Made by a program: the position numbers and the translations under genes. From AWTP1-13 sp033764875 (lineage in GTDB: Bacteria > Pseudomonadota > Alphaproteobacteria > Rhizobiales > Hyphomicrobiaceae), in the NCBI GenBank assembly GCA_033764875.1, contig JANRIO010000025.1:15416-79415 (forward strand): a stretch of 64,000 bases of DNA. The letters run 5' to 3'. Below are positions 26,450-34,698 of this stretch, piece after piece. The notes under the pieces were generated by a model, which worked only from the letters and a program-made list of their open reading frames with translations, did no database searches and was not told the origin of the DNA. Positions within the stretch are counted from its first letter, which is position 1, and each line of letters opens with the position of its first letter.

Positions 26450-28204
26450 ATGCCTCAGGGCGCCATGGCCAGACCGCATTGGGCTGACTATGGTCGCCGC
26501 ATGACGCCCGTCCATCCCTCGAGCCTGCGCACCGCGCGCTCCTCGCTGACGCTCGCCGTGCCGCTGCTGCGCGCGATGGTGAGCGAGCTCGACGGCTGGC
26601 GCCGACGGGCGCTGGCTTTCGCGGCCGGCGGCGCCTCGGTGCTGGCGATGGCGCCGTTCTTCGCCTTTCCGGTGCTGTGGCTGACGCTGCCGATCCTGGT
26701 CTGGCTGATCGAGGCCGAGCCCGTGCAGACACCCGAGGAGGACCTTGCGGGTCCCGGCGCGCGTTGGCTTTGGCTGAGGCATCCCGCCTGGCGCGGGGCG
26801 GAGGCCGGATGGTGGTTCGGCTTCGGGTACTTCTTCGCCGGCCTGATCTGGATCGGCGAGGCATTCCTGGTCGAGGTCAACGTGTTCTCGGCGCTGCTGC
26901 CGGTGACGGTGTCCGGGCTGCCGGCGCTGCTTGCGCTGTTCTGGGGGGTGGCGGCCGGAATCGCCGCGCTGCCGAAGGTGTCGACGGGAACCCGCGTCCT
27001 CGTGCTCGCGGTCACGCTGCCGCTGGCTGAGTATCTGCGCGGGCACATCTTCACGGGGTTCCCGTGGAACGTCATCGGCTATGCGCTCACCCACCCGCTG
27101 CCGCTCGCTCAGAGTGCGGCTTTCGTCGGCATCTACGGCCTCAGCATCGCGGCGGTGCTGATCTTCGGGCTGCCGCTCGTCATGGCGGCCGGCGCCGCGG
27201 AGGGGCGCAAGGGCCGCGCTCTGCGCCTGGCGGCGCTCGCCACCGGGCTCGTGCCCCTGCTGCTGCTGCTCGGGCTGGGGCAATGGCGCCTGTCGGGGCC
27301 GCCGGAGGCGCCGCTTGCCGGCGTGCGCGTGCGCATCGTGCAGCCGAGCATCCTGCAGAGCGAGAAGTGGCGGCCGGAGCACCAGGAGCGCATCTTCGAG
27401 GAGCACATGGCGCTGTCCGTCACGGCGCCGTCGGGCGCGCGCGATGACCTCGCCGGCATCACGCACGTGATCTGGCCGGAGGCGGCGATGCCGTTCCTGC
27501 CGCTCGACTACCCGGTCGTCACGGAGCGCATCGGGCGCATGCTGACGGCCTCGAGCGTGCTGATTGCGGGAGGACTGAGGGCGGAGTACGCGGGCGAGGG
27601 GCCGGCGCGGCGGCGCAGCTCGGTGTTCAACTCCATCCTGGTGTTCGCGCACGGAGGCACGCTCGCCGGCGTCTACGACAAGATCCACCTGGTTCCGGGC
27701 GGGGAGTACATTCCGTTCCGTCCGCTGCTCGAGGCGATAGGCCTCGGGTCGATCGCGCGCATGCGCGGCGGCTTCGACGCGGGCCCGTCACCGCGGCCGC
27801 TGCTCGCCCTGCCGGGCCTTCCGCCGATCGGGCCGCTGGTGTGCTACGAGGCGATCTTCCCCGCGGTCGTGGTGCAGGGGACGCAGCGCCCGGGCGTGCT
27901 CGTCAACCTTACGAACGACGGCTGGTTCGGCAACTCGACCGGCCCGCGCCAGCACTTCCACCAGGCGCGGATCCGTGCCGTGGAGGAGGGGCTGCCGCTG
28001 TTGCGCTCGGCCAACAACGGCATCTCGGCCGCCTTCGATGCCTACGGACGGCTGCTCGGCAGCCTGGACATGAACGTCAAGGGCACGCTGGACGTGGACC
28101 TGACACCGGCTCTGAGCCCGCCGCCCTACGCCCGTTACGGAGACTTCGCCTTTTTCGCCGGCATCGGCGGGATGGTGCTGCTCCTGCTCTGGCGGCGGCA
28201 GTAG
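26450..28204 (+). CDS. lnt: Apolipoprotein N-acyltransferase Lnt
   Basis: Inner-membrane enzyme adding the third acyl chain to lipoproteins. The N-terminal part has about seven hydrophobic spans, starting with LAFAAGGASVLAMAPFFAFPVLWL. The periplasmic nitrilase domain carries the catalytic triad: Glu in IWPEAAMPFL, Lys in YDKIHLVPGGEYIPFR and Cys in GPLVCYEAIFP. Further family marks are NLTNDGWFGNSTGPRQHFHQARIRAVE. The full open frame gives 584 residues; starts at 26,465 or 26,501 would remove part of a non-homologous 30-40 residue N-terminus. It lies 14 bp after corC. In rhizobia the orthologue is known as ActA, needed for acid tolerance. Confidence 0.93.
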   Translation: MPQGAMARPHWADYGRRMTPVHPSSLRTARSSLTLAVPLLRAMVSELDGWRRRALAFAAGGASVLAMAPFFAFPVLWLTLPILVWLIEAEPVQTPEEDLAGPGARWLWLRHPAWRGAEAGWWFGFGYFFAGLIWIGEAFLVEVNVFSALLPVTVSGLPALLALFWGVAAGIAALPKVSTGTRVLVLAVTLPLAEYLRGHIFTGFPWNVIGYALTHPLPLAQSAAFVGIYGLSIAAVLIFGLPLVMAAGAAEGRKGRALRLAALATGLVPLLLLLGLGQWRLSGPPEAPLAGVRVRIVQPSILQSEKWRPEHQERIFEEHMALSVTAPSGARDDLAGITHVIWPEAAMPFLPLDYPVVTERIGRMLTASSVLIAGGLRAEYAGEGPARRRSSVFNSILVFAHGGTLAGVYDKIHLVPGGEYIPFRPLLEAIGLGSIARMRGGFDAGPSPRPLLALPGLPPIGPLVCYEAIFPAVVVQGTQRPGVLVNLTNDGWFGNSTGPRQHFHQARIRAVEEGLPLLRSANNGISAAFDAYGRLLGSLDMNVKGTLDVDLTPALSPPPYARYGDFAFFAGIGGMVLLLLWRRQ

Positions 28205-28239
28205 ACGGAGGGCTGGGCGGCGGCAAGCGGCACCTGCGG

Positions 28240-28268
28240 TTGACGCTGCCGGCATCTGCACCTAGTAC
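28240..28268 (+). promoter_or_regulatory. Candidate promoter of the HTH regulator gene
   Basis: TTGACG (28,240-28,245) and TAGTAC (28,263-28,268) with 17 bp between them, 39 nt before the ATG at 28,307. The five-of-six -35 match and the spacing make it plausible. Confidence 0.5.
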
Positions 28269-28306
28269 TTGCGGCTCAATGCGTAACGAGTATCGAGGTT
28301 TGCACC

Positions 28307-28792
28307 ATGTCGCGTGATCTGGCAGTCGCACAAGAGACTGACGGGGAAGAGAAAGGGTCGCGCCGGCCCAACCCCATCGATGTGCATGTCGGCAGCCGGG
28401 TGCGCTTCCGCCGCATGCTGCTGGGCATGAGCCAGGAGAAGCTTGCCGAGAAGCTCGGCCTGACGTTTCAACAGATTCAGAAATATGAGAAGGGAATCAA
28501 TCGGATAGGCGCAAGCCGCTTGTTCGATCTGGCGCAGGTCCTGTCGGTTCCGGTGCAGTTCTTCTACGAGGAGGCCCCGGTCAACGGCGCCGAGGCGCCA
28601 CAGCTGATGCCGGTGGGCTTTGGCGAGAGCGGGCCGGAGACCTCCATCGTCGAGTTCCTCAAGAGCCGCGACGGGCTCGAGCTCAACAAGGCTTTCGTCC
28701 GCATACACGACGTGAAGGCCCGCCGGGCCATCGTGGACCTGGTGCGCAGCTTGGCCAACGTCGACGTGGTCGAGGGGCAGGCCCCGGGCTGA
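28307..28792 (+). CDS. XRE-family HTH regulator, PhrR/SinR-like
   Basis: Regulator of 161 residues. The Cro/CI helix-turn-helix spans about residues 25-85: VGSRVRFRRMLLGMSQEKLAEKLGLTFQQIQKYEKG, then GASRLFDLAQVLSVPVQFFYE. The C-terminal half (to KARRAIVDLVRSLAN) is the conserved tail of the alphaproteobacterial group that sits between lnt and metK. The pH-responsive PhrR of Sinorhizobium belongs to this group; whether this protein answers to pH cannot be told from sequence. It has its own promoter at 28,240. Confidence 0.88.
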   Translation: MSRDLAVAQETDGEEKGSRRPNPIDVHVGSRVRFRRMLLGMSQEKLAEKLGLTFQQIQKYEKGINRIGASRLFDLAQVLSVPVQFFYEEAPVNGAEAPQLMPVGFGESGPETSIVEFLKSRDGLELNKAFVRIHDVKARRAIVDLVRSLANVDVVEGQAPG

Positions 28793-29144
28793 GCCCCGGC
28801 AAAACGTCGCAGGCGGCGGCCCTGCCCGCCGCTCTGCCTCGCCGCCCATGCCCAGCCGCGGCCCGCCTCGTCAGGCGCTGCGGGGCGGCGTTGGCCATCC
28901 TCCGTCCCACTCCTGAATTTGCTCTCGGTTAATCCCGGCGCGCGCGCGGAAAGCCCCTCGCGGCGCCCAACTGTGGCGCGCCGGGCCTCTCACAGCCGGT
29001 GGGAAGCCTCCGGCGCGCGGGCGCCTTTGCTGGGACGCCTCCCACGGGCACTGCCGAGCGCGATCATGATCTTGACCCCTGCAGCAAAGGCTGCAAAAAC
29101 CACCGCCACCCGCATTTTTTCGACCATCGAGGGAAGAAAACCCA
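28793..29144. other. metK leader region, no gene
   Basis: This 352-bp spacer contains no credible coding frame. I compared it by eye with SAM-II and SAM/SAH riboswitch consensus features, which occur before methionine genes in alphaproteobacteria, and saw no match. The only clear local structure is a short hairpin GCAGC-AAAG-GCTGC followed by five A residues (29,081-29,099). The metK promoter could not be assigned. Confidence 0.5.
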
Positions 29145-30449
29145 GTGTCCCGCAAGAATTATCTGTTCACCAGCGAATCCGTGTCCGAAGGCCATCCGGA
29201 CAAGGTGGCAGATCAGATCTCGGATGCAATCCTTGACGCGTTCATCGCCAACGACGTCAAGCTCGGTATCGCCGACAAGAGCGCGATCAACACGCGGCTC
29301 GGCTGCGAGACGCTGGTGACCACCGACAAGGTCGTGATCGCCGGCGAAGGTCGCGGGCAGGCGCCGCTGTTCAAGGTCTACGACAGCCACCAGCACGCGG
29401 GCAGCAAGGAAGCGCGCATCAACCGTGAGCTGATCAGCCAGATCGCGCGCGGCGTGATCAAGGACATCGGCTACGACCAGGTCGGCTTCTCCTTCCACGG
29501 CGCGGATATCGAGGTGCTGCTGCACGGCCAGTCGCCCGACATCGCCATGGGCGTCGACGAGAAGCAGGGCGAGGAGGGCGCGGGCGACCAGGGCATGATG
29601 TTCGGCTTCGCCTGCACCGACAGCGAGGCCTACGAGAAGAACTCGTTCATGCCGGCGCCGGTCTACTTCTCGCACAAGATCCTGCAGGTGCTCTCGGACG
29701 CGCGGCGCGGAAAGCACGCCAAGTACAAGCTCCCGCACCTTCTGCCCGACGCCAAGAGCCAGGTGACGATCAAGTACGAGGACGGCAAGGCGGTGGGGGC
29801 GGCGAAGGTCGTCGTCTCGACCCAGCACGAGAAGTCCAACGGCAAGGGCAGCGACTACACGCCCGAGATGATCAAGGAGATGATCGGCGACGCCGTGGCG
29901 TCGGCGCTGCCGGCGGGCTGGATGCCGAAATCGGGCGCGGACTTCCTGGTCAACCCGACGGGCAACTTCGTCGTCGGCGGGCCCGATGGCGACTGCGGCC
30001 TCACGGGCCGGAAGATCATCGTCGACACCTACGGCGGCTACGCGCCGCACGGGGGCGGCGCCTTCTCCGGCAAGGACCCGACGAAGGTGGACCGCTCGGC
30101 GGCCTATGCCGCGCGCTACCTGGCCAAGAACGTGGTCGCGGCCGGACTGGCCGACCGCTGCATGATCCAGGTCGCCTATGCGATCGGGCGCCCCGAGCCG
30201 ATGTCGCTGCTGGTCGACACGCAGGGCACCTCGAAGCACGGTGCGGAGCTCGATGCCCAGCTCGAGAAGGTGCTGGCCGAGCTGTTCCCGCTCAGGCCCA
30301 CCAACATCCGCCGCAAGCTCGAGCTGAACAAGCCCGTCTATCAGCGCACGGCGGCCTACGGCCACTTCGGCCGCGCGCCCGACGCCGACGGCGGCTTCTC
30401 GTGGGAGAAGACGGACCTGGCGGCCGCCATCAAGAAGGCGCTCGGCTGA
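29145..30449 (+). CDS. metK: S-adenosylmethionine synthetase MetK
   Basis: Makes SAM from methionine and ATP. The 434-residue product starts at a GTG (29,145) preceded by GAGGGAAG. Family motifs are complete: FTSESVSEGHPDKVADQISD with the ATP-binding His and Mg-binding Asp, GAGDQGMMFGFA, the P-loop-like DTYGGYAPHGGGAFSGKDP-containing segment, and the C-terminal PIYGHFGR-equivalent AAYGHFGRAP. It is somewhat longer than E. coli MetK because of inserted loops, as is usual in alphaproteobacteria. A terminator at 30,473 separates it from trmB. SAM supplies MiaB and TrmB encoded nearby. Confidence 0.97.
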   Translation: MSRKNYLFTSESVSEGHPDKVADQISDAILDAFIANDVKLGIADKSAINTRLGCETLVTTDKVVIAGEGRGQAPLFKVYDSHQHAGSKEARINRELISQIARGVIKDIGYDQVGFSFHGADIEVLLHGQSPDIAMGVDEKQGEEGAGDQGMMFGFACTDSEAYEKNSFMPAPVYFSHKILQVLSDARRGKHAKYKLPHLLPDAKSQVTIKYEDGKAVGAAKVVVSTQHEKSNGKGSDYTPEMIKEMIGDAVASALPAGWMPKSGADFLVNPTGNFVVGGPDGDCGLTGRKIIVDTYGGYAPHGGGAFSGKDPTKVDRSAAYAARYLAKNVVAAGLADRCMIQVAYAIGRPEPMSLLVDTQGTSKHGAELDAQLEKVLAELFPLRPTNIRRKLELNKPVYQRTAAYGHFGRAPDADGGFSWEKTDLAAAIKKALG

Positions 30450-30472
30450 GAGACGTGCGCCGGAGCCACGTG

Positions 30473-30506
30473 GAGCGGTCCCGCGGTGTCGCGTGGCCGC
30501 TCTTTT
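30473..30506 (+). terminator. Intrinsic terminator after metK
   Basis: A 13-bp stem with one mismatch (GAGCGGTCCCGCG pairing with CGCGTGGCCGCTC), loop GTGT, then TTTTCGT. It lies 24 nt after the metK stop and before the trmB ATG at 30,588. Confidence 0.75.
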
Positions 30507-30587
30507 CGTATCAGCGGCCGTGGCCAGGACTTGGCCGGCGTGGATCCCGGCCAAGAGCGCGGCAGGGTAGGACAGGCGGCATCCACC

Positions 30588-31337
30588 ATGGTGTCGGGCG
30601 AGACTGAGGTTGGGCCGCAGGACGCGGCGCCGGGCGATGGGGCTGGCGGGGCTGGGCATGAGCTGCGCTCGTTCGGCCGCCGCCGCGGGCGCAAGCTGAG
30701 CCCGCGGCAACAGCACCTCGTCGAGACACTGCTGCCGCGCCTCGCGATCGATCTGGCGCAGCCGGCCCCCGACAGGCTCGCCGACCTGCTCGGGGCTGGC
30801 GTCGGCGAGGTCTGGCTCGAGATCGGCTTCGGCGGCGGCGAGCACCTGCTCTGGCAGGCGCGGCAGACCGCGCAGGTCGGCATCATCGGCTGCGAGCCGT
30901 TTCTCGACGGCCTCGTCAAGGTGCTGGCGGCGATCGATGACGCCAAGGGCGGCCTTGGTAACGTCCGTCTGCACGGCGACGATGCCCGGCCGCTGCTGCG
31001 CTGGCTGCCGGATGCGAGCCTGGCTCGGGCCTTCATCCTGTTCCCCGATCCGTGGCCCAAGGCGCGGCACCGCAAGCGGCGGCTGGTGTCGGAGGCGAGC
31101 CTGCGCGAGCTGGCGCGGGCGATGCGGCCCGGGGCCGAGCTGAGGCTTGCGACCGACATCTCCGACTACGCCCGGCACATGCTGATCGCGATCGCGCGGG
31201 AGGGAAGCTTCCGCTGGACCGCGACAGGCCCCGACGACTGGCGCCAGCGTCCGCCGGACTGGCCGCCAACCCGCTACGAGGCGAAGGCGCTGCGGGAAGG
31301 GCGCAAGCCCGCCTACCTGAGCTTCGCGCGCCGCTGA
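30588..31337 (+). CDS. trmB: tRNA (guanine-N7-)-methyltransferase TrmB
   Basis: SAM-dependent enzyme of 249 residues making m7G46 in tRNA variable loops. Motif I is WLEIGFGGGEHLL; the family signature FILFPDPWPKARHRKRRLV is intact; the C-terminal segment ends TRYEAKALREGRKPAYL, a TrmB hallmark. The ATG at 30,588 lies after the metK terminator; the frame extends upstream to 30,486 through that terminator, so the longer version is rejected. The first 35 residues, Gly/Ala rich, are variable. Confidence 0.95.
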   Translation: MVSGETEVGPQDAAPGDGAGGAGHELRSFGRRRGRKLSPRQQHLVETLLPRLAIDLAQPAPDRLADLLGAGVGEVWLEIGFGGGEHLLWQARQTAQVGIIGCEPFLDGLVKVLAAIDDAKGGLGNVRLHGDDARPLLRWLPDASLARAFILFPDPWPKARHRKRRLVSEASLRELARAMRPGAELRLATDISDYARHMLIAIAREGSFRWTATGPDDWRQRPPDWPPTRYEAKALREGRKPAYLSFARR

Positions 31338-31433
31338 TGCCGGGGGATTTCATTCCGCCGACGGTCATCCCATATCCGGGAAATGGAGGGACGCGGACGG
31401 GCCCGGATGGCGCACGCAGCGCGCAATTCCTGC

Positions 31434-31462
31434 TTGCAAACCGGGTATCTGCCGCCTATTAT
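31434..31462 (+). promoter_or_regulatory. Probable promoter of the rimP-nusA-infB operon
   Basis: TTGCAA (31,434-31,439) and TATTAT (31,457-31,462) with 17 bp between them. The -10 matches five of six positions. Transcription would start near 31,469 and run into the hairpin at 31,492. Confidence 0.6.
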
Positions 31463-31491
31463 CGGTGCGCTCATGATCATCTCAACTTCGA

Positions 31492-31526
31492 GAGTGGGCC
31501 CCGTCCGGGTCCGCTCTTTTTGTTTT
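31492..31526 (+). terminator. Attenuator-like hairpin in the rimP leader
   Basis: GAGTGGGCCC (31,492-31,501) pairs over 10 bp (two G-U) with GGGTCCGCTC (31,507-31,516) around the loop CGTCC, followed by TTTTTGTTTT. It is a complete intrinsic terminator only about 23 nt after the predicted transcription start and 41 nt before the rimP start. A terminator here would stop the operon at once unless read through, so it is probably an attenuator; it corresponds to the rimP leader class described from computational screens of alphaproteobacteria. Confidence 0.75.
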
Positions 31527-31566
31527 GGGTCCGCGCGTGAGCGCCTGTGAGCGGAGCTGAAGTTTC

Positions 31567-32217
31567 TTGATCGACGGGCAATCCGACGGCGAGCGCGAGA
31601 AGGCCGAGAGGCGTTTCGTCTCCGAGACGGGACTGGCGGCTCAGATCGCAGCCCTTGCCGAGCCTGTCATCGCCGATCTCGGCTTCAGGCTCGTGCGGGT
31701 GACCCTCTCGGGTCGCGACGGGGTGACCGTGCAGATCATGGCCGAGCGCCCCGACGGCATGCTGACCGTCGAGGAGTGCGCAATCATCTCGCGCAACCTC
31801 TCGCCGGTTCTCGATGCCAGCGATCCGATCGCAGGGCACTACACCCTCGAGGTGTCCTCGCCCGGCATCGACCGCCCGCTCGTGCGTCCGTCCGATTTCG
31901 ACGATTGGGCAGGCTACGAGGCCAGGATCGAGATGCGGGAGCTGATCGCGGGCCGCAAGCGCTTCCGCGGCATGCTCGAGGGGACGGAAGGCGACGAGCT
32001 CAGGATCGAGGTCGATCTCGGGGGCGAGCTCGGCAAGCAGGTGGTCGGTCTGCCGATCGCGCAGGTGGGGGAAGCGAAGCTCGTGCTGACAGACGAGCTC
32101 ATCCGCGAGGCCCTCAGGCGCGCCAAGCAGGCCAAGAAGGGCGGCGCCGCCACGGACACTGCGCCGATGGACGGTGCGCCGATGGATGAAGGCGATTTGG
32201 AAGGCGGAGATCAGTAG
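31567..32217 (+). CDS. rimP: Ribosome maturation factor RimP
   Basis: 30S assembly factor of 216 residues. The N-terminal domain runs LAEPVIADLGFRLVRVTLSG and contains LTVEECAIISRNLSPVLDASDPI and YTLEVSSPGIDRPL, the diagnostic RimP segment; an Sm-like C-terminal domain follows. The C-terminal 35 residues are a Lys/Ala and acidic tail. Start assigned to a TTG at 31,567 because no ATG or GTG gives the N-terminus; GGAGCTGAAG upstream could serve as ribosome site. nusA follows after 3 bp. Confidence 0.93.
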   Translation: MIDGQSDGEREKAERRFVSETGLAAQIAALAEPVIADLGFRLVRVTLSGRDGVTVQIMAERPDGMLTVEECAIISRNLSPVLDASDPIAGHYTLEVSSPGIDRPLVRPSDFDDWAGYEARIEMRELIAGRKRFRGMLEGTEGDELRIEVDLGGELGKQVVGLPIAQVGEAKLVLTDELIREALRRAKQAKKGGAATDTAPMDGAPMDEGDLEGGDQ

Positions 32218-32220
32218 GTC

Positions 32221-33894
32221 ATGGCCCAGGCAGGCATCAGCGCCAACAGGCTCGAGCTGCTGCAGATCGCGGACGCGGTCGCGCGCGAGAAGGTGATCGA
32301 TCGCAAGATCGTCATCGCGGCGATGGAGGATGCGATCCAGAAGGCGGCGAAGTCGCGCTACGGCGCGGAGAACGACATCCGCTGCGAGATCGACCCCAGG
32401 ACCGGCGAGACGAAGCTCACCCGGGTGATCCAGGTGGTCGAGACGGTCGAGAACGACTCCACCCAGATGACGGTGAAGGAGGCGCAGCGGCGCAAGCCCG
32501 ACGCCAAGATCGGGGACGAGCTGACCGAGACGCTGCCCCCCCTCGACTTCGGGCGCGTGGCCGCGCAGAACGCCAAGCAGGTGATCGTGCAGAAGGTGCG
32601 CGACGCCGAGCGCGAGCGCCAGTTCAACGAGTACAAGGACCGCATCGGCGAGATCGCCAACGGCACCGTGAAGCGCGTCGAGTACGGCAACGTGATCGTC
32701 GACCTGGGCCGAGCCGAGGGCATCATCCGGCGCGACGAGATGATCCCGCGCGAGAACGTGCGCCTCGGCGACCGCATCCGTTCCTACATCTACGACGTGC
32801 GCCGCGAGCAGCGGGGACCGCAGATCTTTCTGTCGCGCGCCAAGCCCGAGTTCATGTCGAAGCTGTTCGCGCAGGAGGTGCCGGAGGTCTACGACGGCAT
32901 CGTCAAGATCGTCGCCGTGGCGCGCGATCCGGGCTCGCGCGCCAAGATCGCGGTGACCTCCAAGGACAAGGCCATCGACCCCGTCGGTGCCTGCGTGGGC
33001 ATGCGCGGCCAGCGCGTGCAGGCGGTGGTGGCCGAGCTGCAGGGCGAGAAGGTCGACATCATCCAGTACCCCGACAAGGACGACGCGGCGACGTTCGTCG
33101 TCAACGCGCTGGCGCCCGCCGAGGTGGCCAAGGTGGTGCTCGACGACGACACCAACCGCATCGAGGTGGTGGTGCCGGAGAGCCAGCTGTCGCTCGCCAT
33201 CGGCCGGCGCGGCCAGAACGTGAGGCTCGCCTCGCAGCTCACCGGCTGGGATATCGACATCCTCACCGAGCAGGAGGAGAGCGAGCGGCGGCAGAAGGAG
33301 TTCACCGAGCGCTCGAGCCTGTTCATGGAGGCGCTCGACGTCGACGAGGTGATCGCGCAGCTGCTCGCCACGGAAGGCTTCGAGACGGTGCAGGAGGTGG
33401 CCTTCGTCGACGCGAGCGAGATCGCGCACATCGAGGGCTTCGACGAGGACACTGCCACCGAGATCCAGACCCGCGCGCGCGAGTTCCTGGAGCGGCAGGA
33501 GGCGGAGCGCGATGCGCGACGCAAGGAGCTCGGCGTCGCCGACGAGGTCGGCCGGATCGCCGGCGTCACCACCGCCATGCTGGTCGCCTTCGGCGAGAAC
33601 GACATGAAGACGGTGGAGGATCTGGCTGGCGCCACACCCGACGACCTCGTCGGGTGGACCGAGCGCCGGAAGGAGAAGGATTCCGAGCCCGTCCGGCACA
33701 AGGGCGTGCTCGACGGCTTCGAGATCGACCGCAAGGGTGCGGAGGAGATGATCATGGCGGCGCGAATCGCGGCCGGCTGGGTCACCAAGGAAGACCTCGA
33801 GAAGATGAAGCTGGAGCAGGAGGCGGCGGCAGCCGCCGCAGCCGCTGCTGCGGCCGCCGCGGCGGCAGCCCCGACCGCTACGGCCAAGGCCTAG
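32221..33894 (+). CDS. nusA: Transcription termination/antitermination factor NusA
   Basis: RNA polymerase-associated factor of 557 residues controlling pausing, termination and antitermination. In order: N-terminal polymerase-binding domain (ISANRLELLQIADAVAREK), S1 domain (GEIANGTVKRVEYGNVIVDLGRAEGII), KH1 and KH2 (DPVGACVGMRGQRVQAVV; LAIGRRGQNVRLASQLTGW), and two C-terminal helix-hairpin-helix acidic repeats. A run of about 15 Ala residues lies near the C-terminus after KMKLEQE. It is in the rimP-nusA-ylxR-infB operon; NusA autoregulation through the leader hairpin would be consistent with other bacteria. Confidence 0.97.
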   Translation: MAQAGISANRLELLQIADAVAREKVIDRKIVIAAMEDAIQKAAKSRYGAENDIRCEIDPRTGETKLTRVIQVVETVENDSTQMTVKEAQRRKPDAKIGDELTETLPPLDFGRVAAQNAKQVIVQKVRDAERERQFNEYKDRIGEIANGTVKRVEYGNVIVDLGRAEGIIRRDEMIPRENVRLGDRIRSYIYDVRREQRGPQIFLSRAKPEFMSKLFAQEVPEVYDGIVKIVAVARDPGSRAKIAVTSKDKAIDPVGACVGMRGQRVQAVVAELQGEKVDIIQYPDKDDAATFVVNALAPAEVAKVVLDDDTNRIEVVVPESQLSLAIGRRGQNVRLASQLTGWDIDILTEQEESERRQKEFTERSSLFMEALDVDEVIAQLLATEGFETVQEVAFVDASEIAHIEGFDEDTATEIQTRAREFLERQEAERDARRKELGVADEVGRIAGVTTAMLVAFGENDMKTVEDLAGATPDDLVGWTERRKEKDSEPVRHKGVLDGFEIDRKGAEEMIMAARIAAGWVTKEDLEKMKLEQEAAAAAAAAAAAAAAAAPTATAKA

Positions 33895-33918
33895 CAATGG
33901 GGCGGGCCGGACACAGGA

Positions 33919-34698
33919 ATGATGGAGAACGGCGACACGGTCGAGCCTGACGCACTGGGCCCGGAGACGGGCCCGGTGAGGCTGTGCGCGGTGTCGCGCG
34001 CTCACAAGACACCCGACGAGATGATCCGGTTCGTCGCCGACCCCGAGGGGGTGATCGTGCCGGACCTCAGTCGGCGCCTGCCCGGCCGGGGGGTATGGGT
34101 CGAGGCCACCCGCGGCAGGCTAGAAGAGGCCCTGCGCAAAGGCGTTTTTGCGAGGAGTCTCAAGCGGAAAGTCACGGTGCCGGAGGATCTTCCGGCGCGC
34201 CTCGAGCGGCTGCTCGCCCGGCGGGTTGGGGAGGCGCTGAGCCTTGCCAACAAGGCCGGCCTGGTGGTGGCGGGATTCGGCAAGGTCGAGGAGCTGATCG
34301 GCAAGGGCCGCGCGGCCGTCCTGCTGCATGCCAGCGACGGCGCGCTGGACGGGGCGGGCAAGCTTGACGGCCGGTTCCGGGCGGCCTGCGCTGCCACAGA
34401 CACCGAGCCGAAAATCCTTAATGAGTTGACTTCCGAGGAAATGAGCTTGGCGTTGGGGCGCATGAATGTGGTACATGCTGCAGCCACAGAGGGCGGAGCC
34501 ACCCGGCGCTTAATTTTCGAGGCGGGGCGGCTGAGGCACTTCCGGACAGCCGGCAGCGACGGCGTGGCGACGGTCCGGGGTCGAGACACGACGGCGGCGC
34601 CGTCAATCTCAACGGGTGACGGCGGCGGATCCGCCGACAAGACGGAAGATCGACGGCACGAGCCGTCGATCGGCGTTGGAGAAAAAGGGCGTAGATGA
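33919..34698 (+). CDS. ylxR: YlxR (DUF448) fused to an L7Ae-like domain
   Basis: RNA-binding protein of 259 residues. The YlxR domain occupies about residues 18-95: RLCAVSRAHKTPDEMIRFV and LPGRGVWVEATRGRLEEAL with FARSLKRKV. It is followed by an L7Ae/YlxQ-like module (about 112-180): VGEALSLANKAGLVVAGFGKVEELI and KGRAAVLLHASDG. In Firmicutes these are two separate genes, ylxR and ylxQ, in the same operon; here they are one polypeptide. The last 70 residues are low-complexity. The stop overlaps infB (ATGA). Confidence 0.88.
   Translation: MMENGDTVEPDALGPETGPVRLCAVSRAHKTPDEMIRFVADPEGVIVPDLSRRLPGRGVWVEATRGRLEEALRKGVFARSLKRKVTVPEDLPARLERLLARRVGEALSLANKAGLVVAGFGKVEELIGKGRAAVLLHASDGALDGAGKLDGRFRAACAATDTEPKILNELTSEEMSLALGRMNVVHAAATEGGATRRLIFEAGRLRHFRTAGSDGVATVRGRDTTAAPSISTGDGGGSADKTEDRRHEPSIGVGEKGRR

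Noticed and set aside
28793..29144. SAM riboswitch before metK
   Set aside because: I looked for SAM-II and SAM/SAH consensus elements and did not see them; only a 5-bp hairpin is present. A covariance-model search would settle it.
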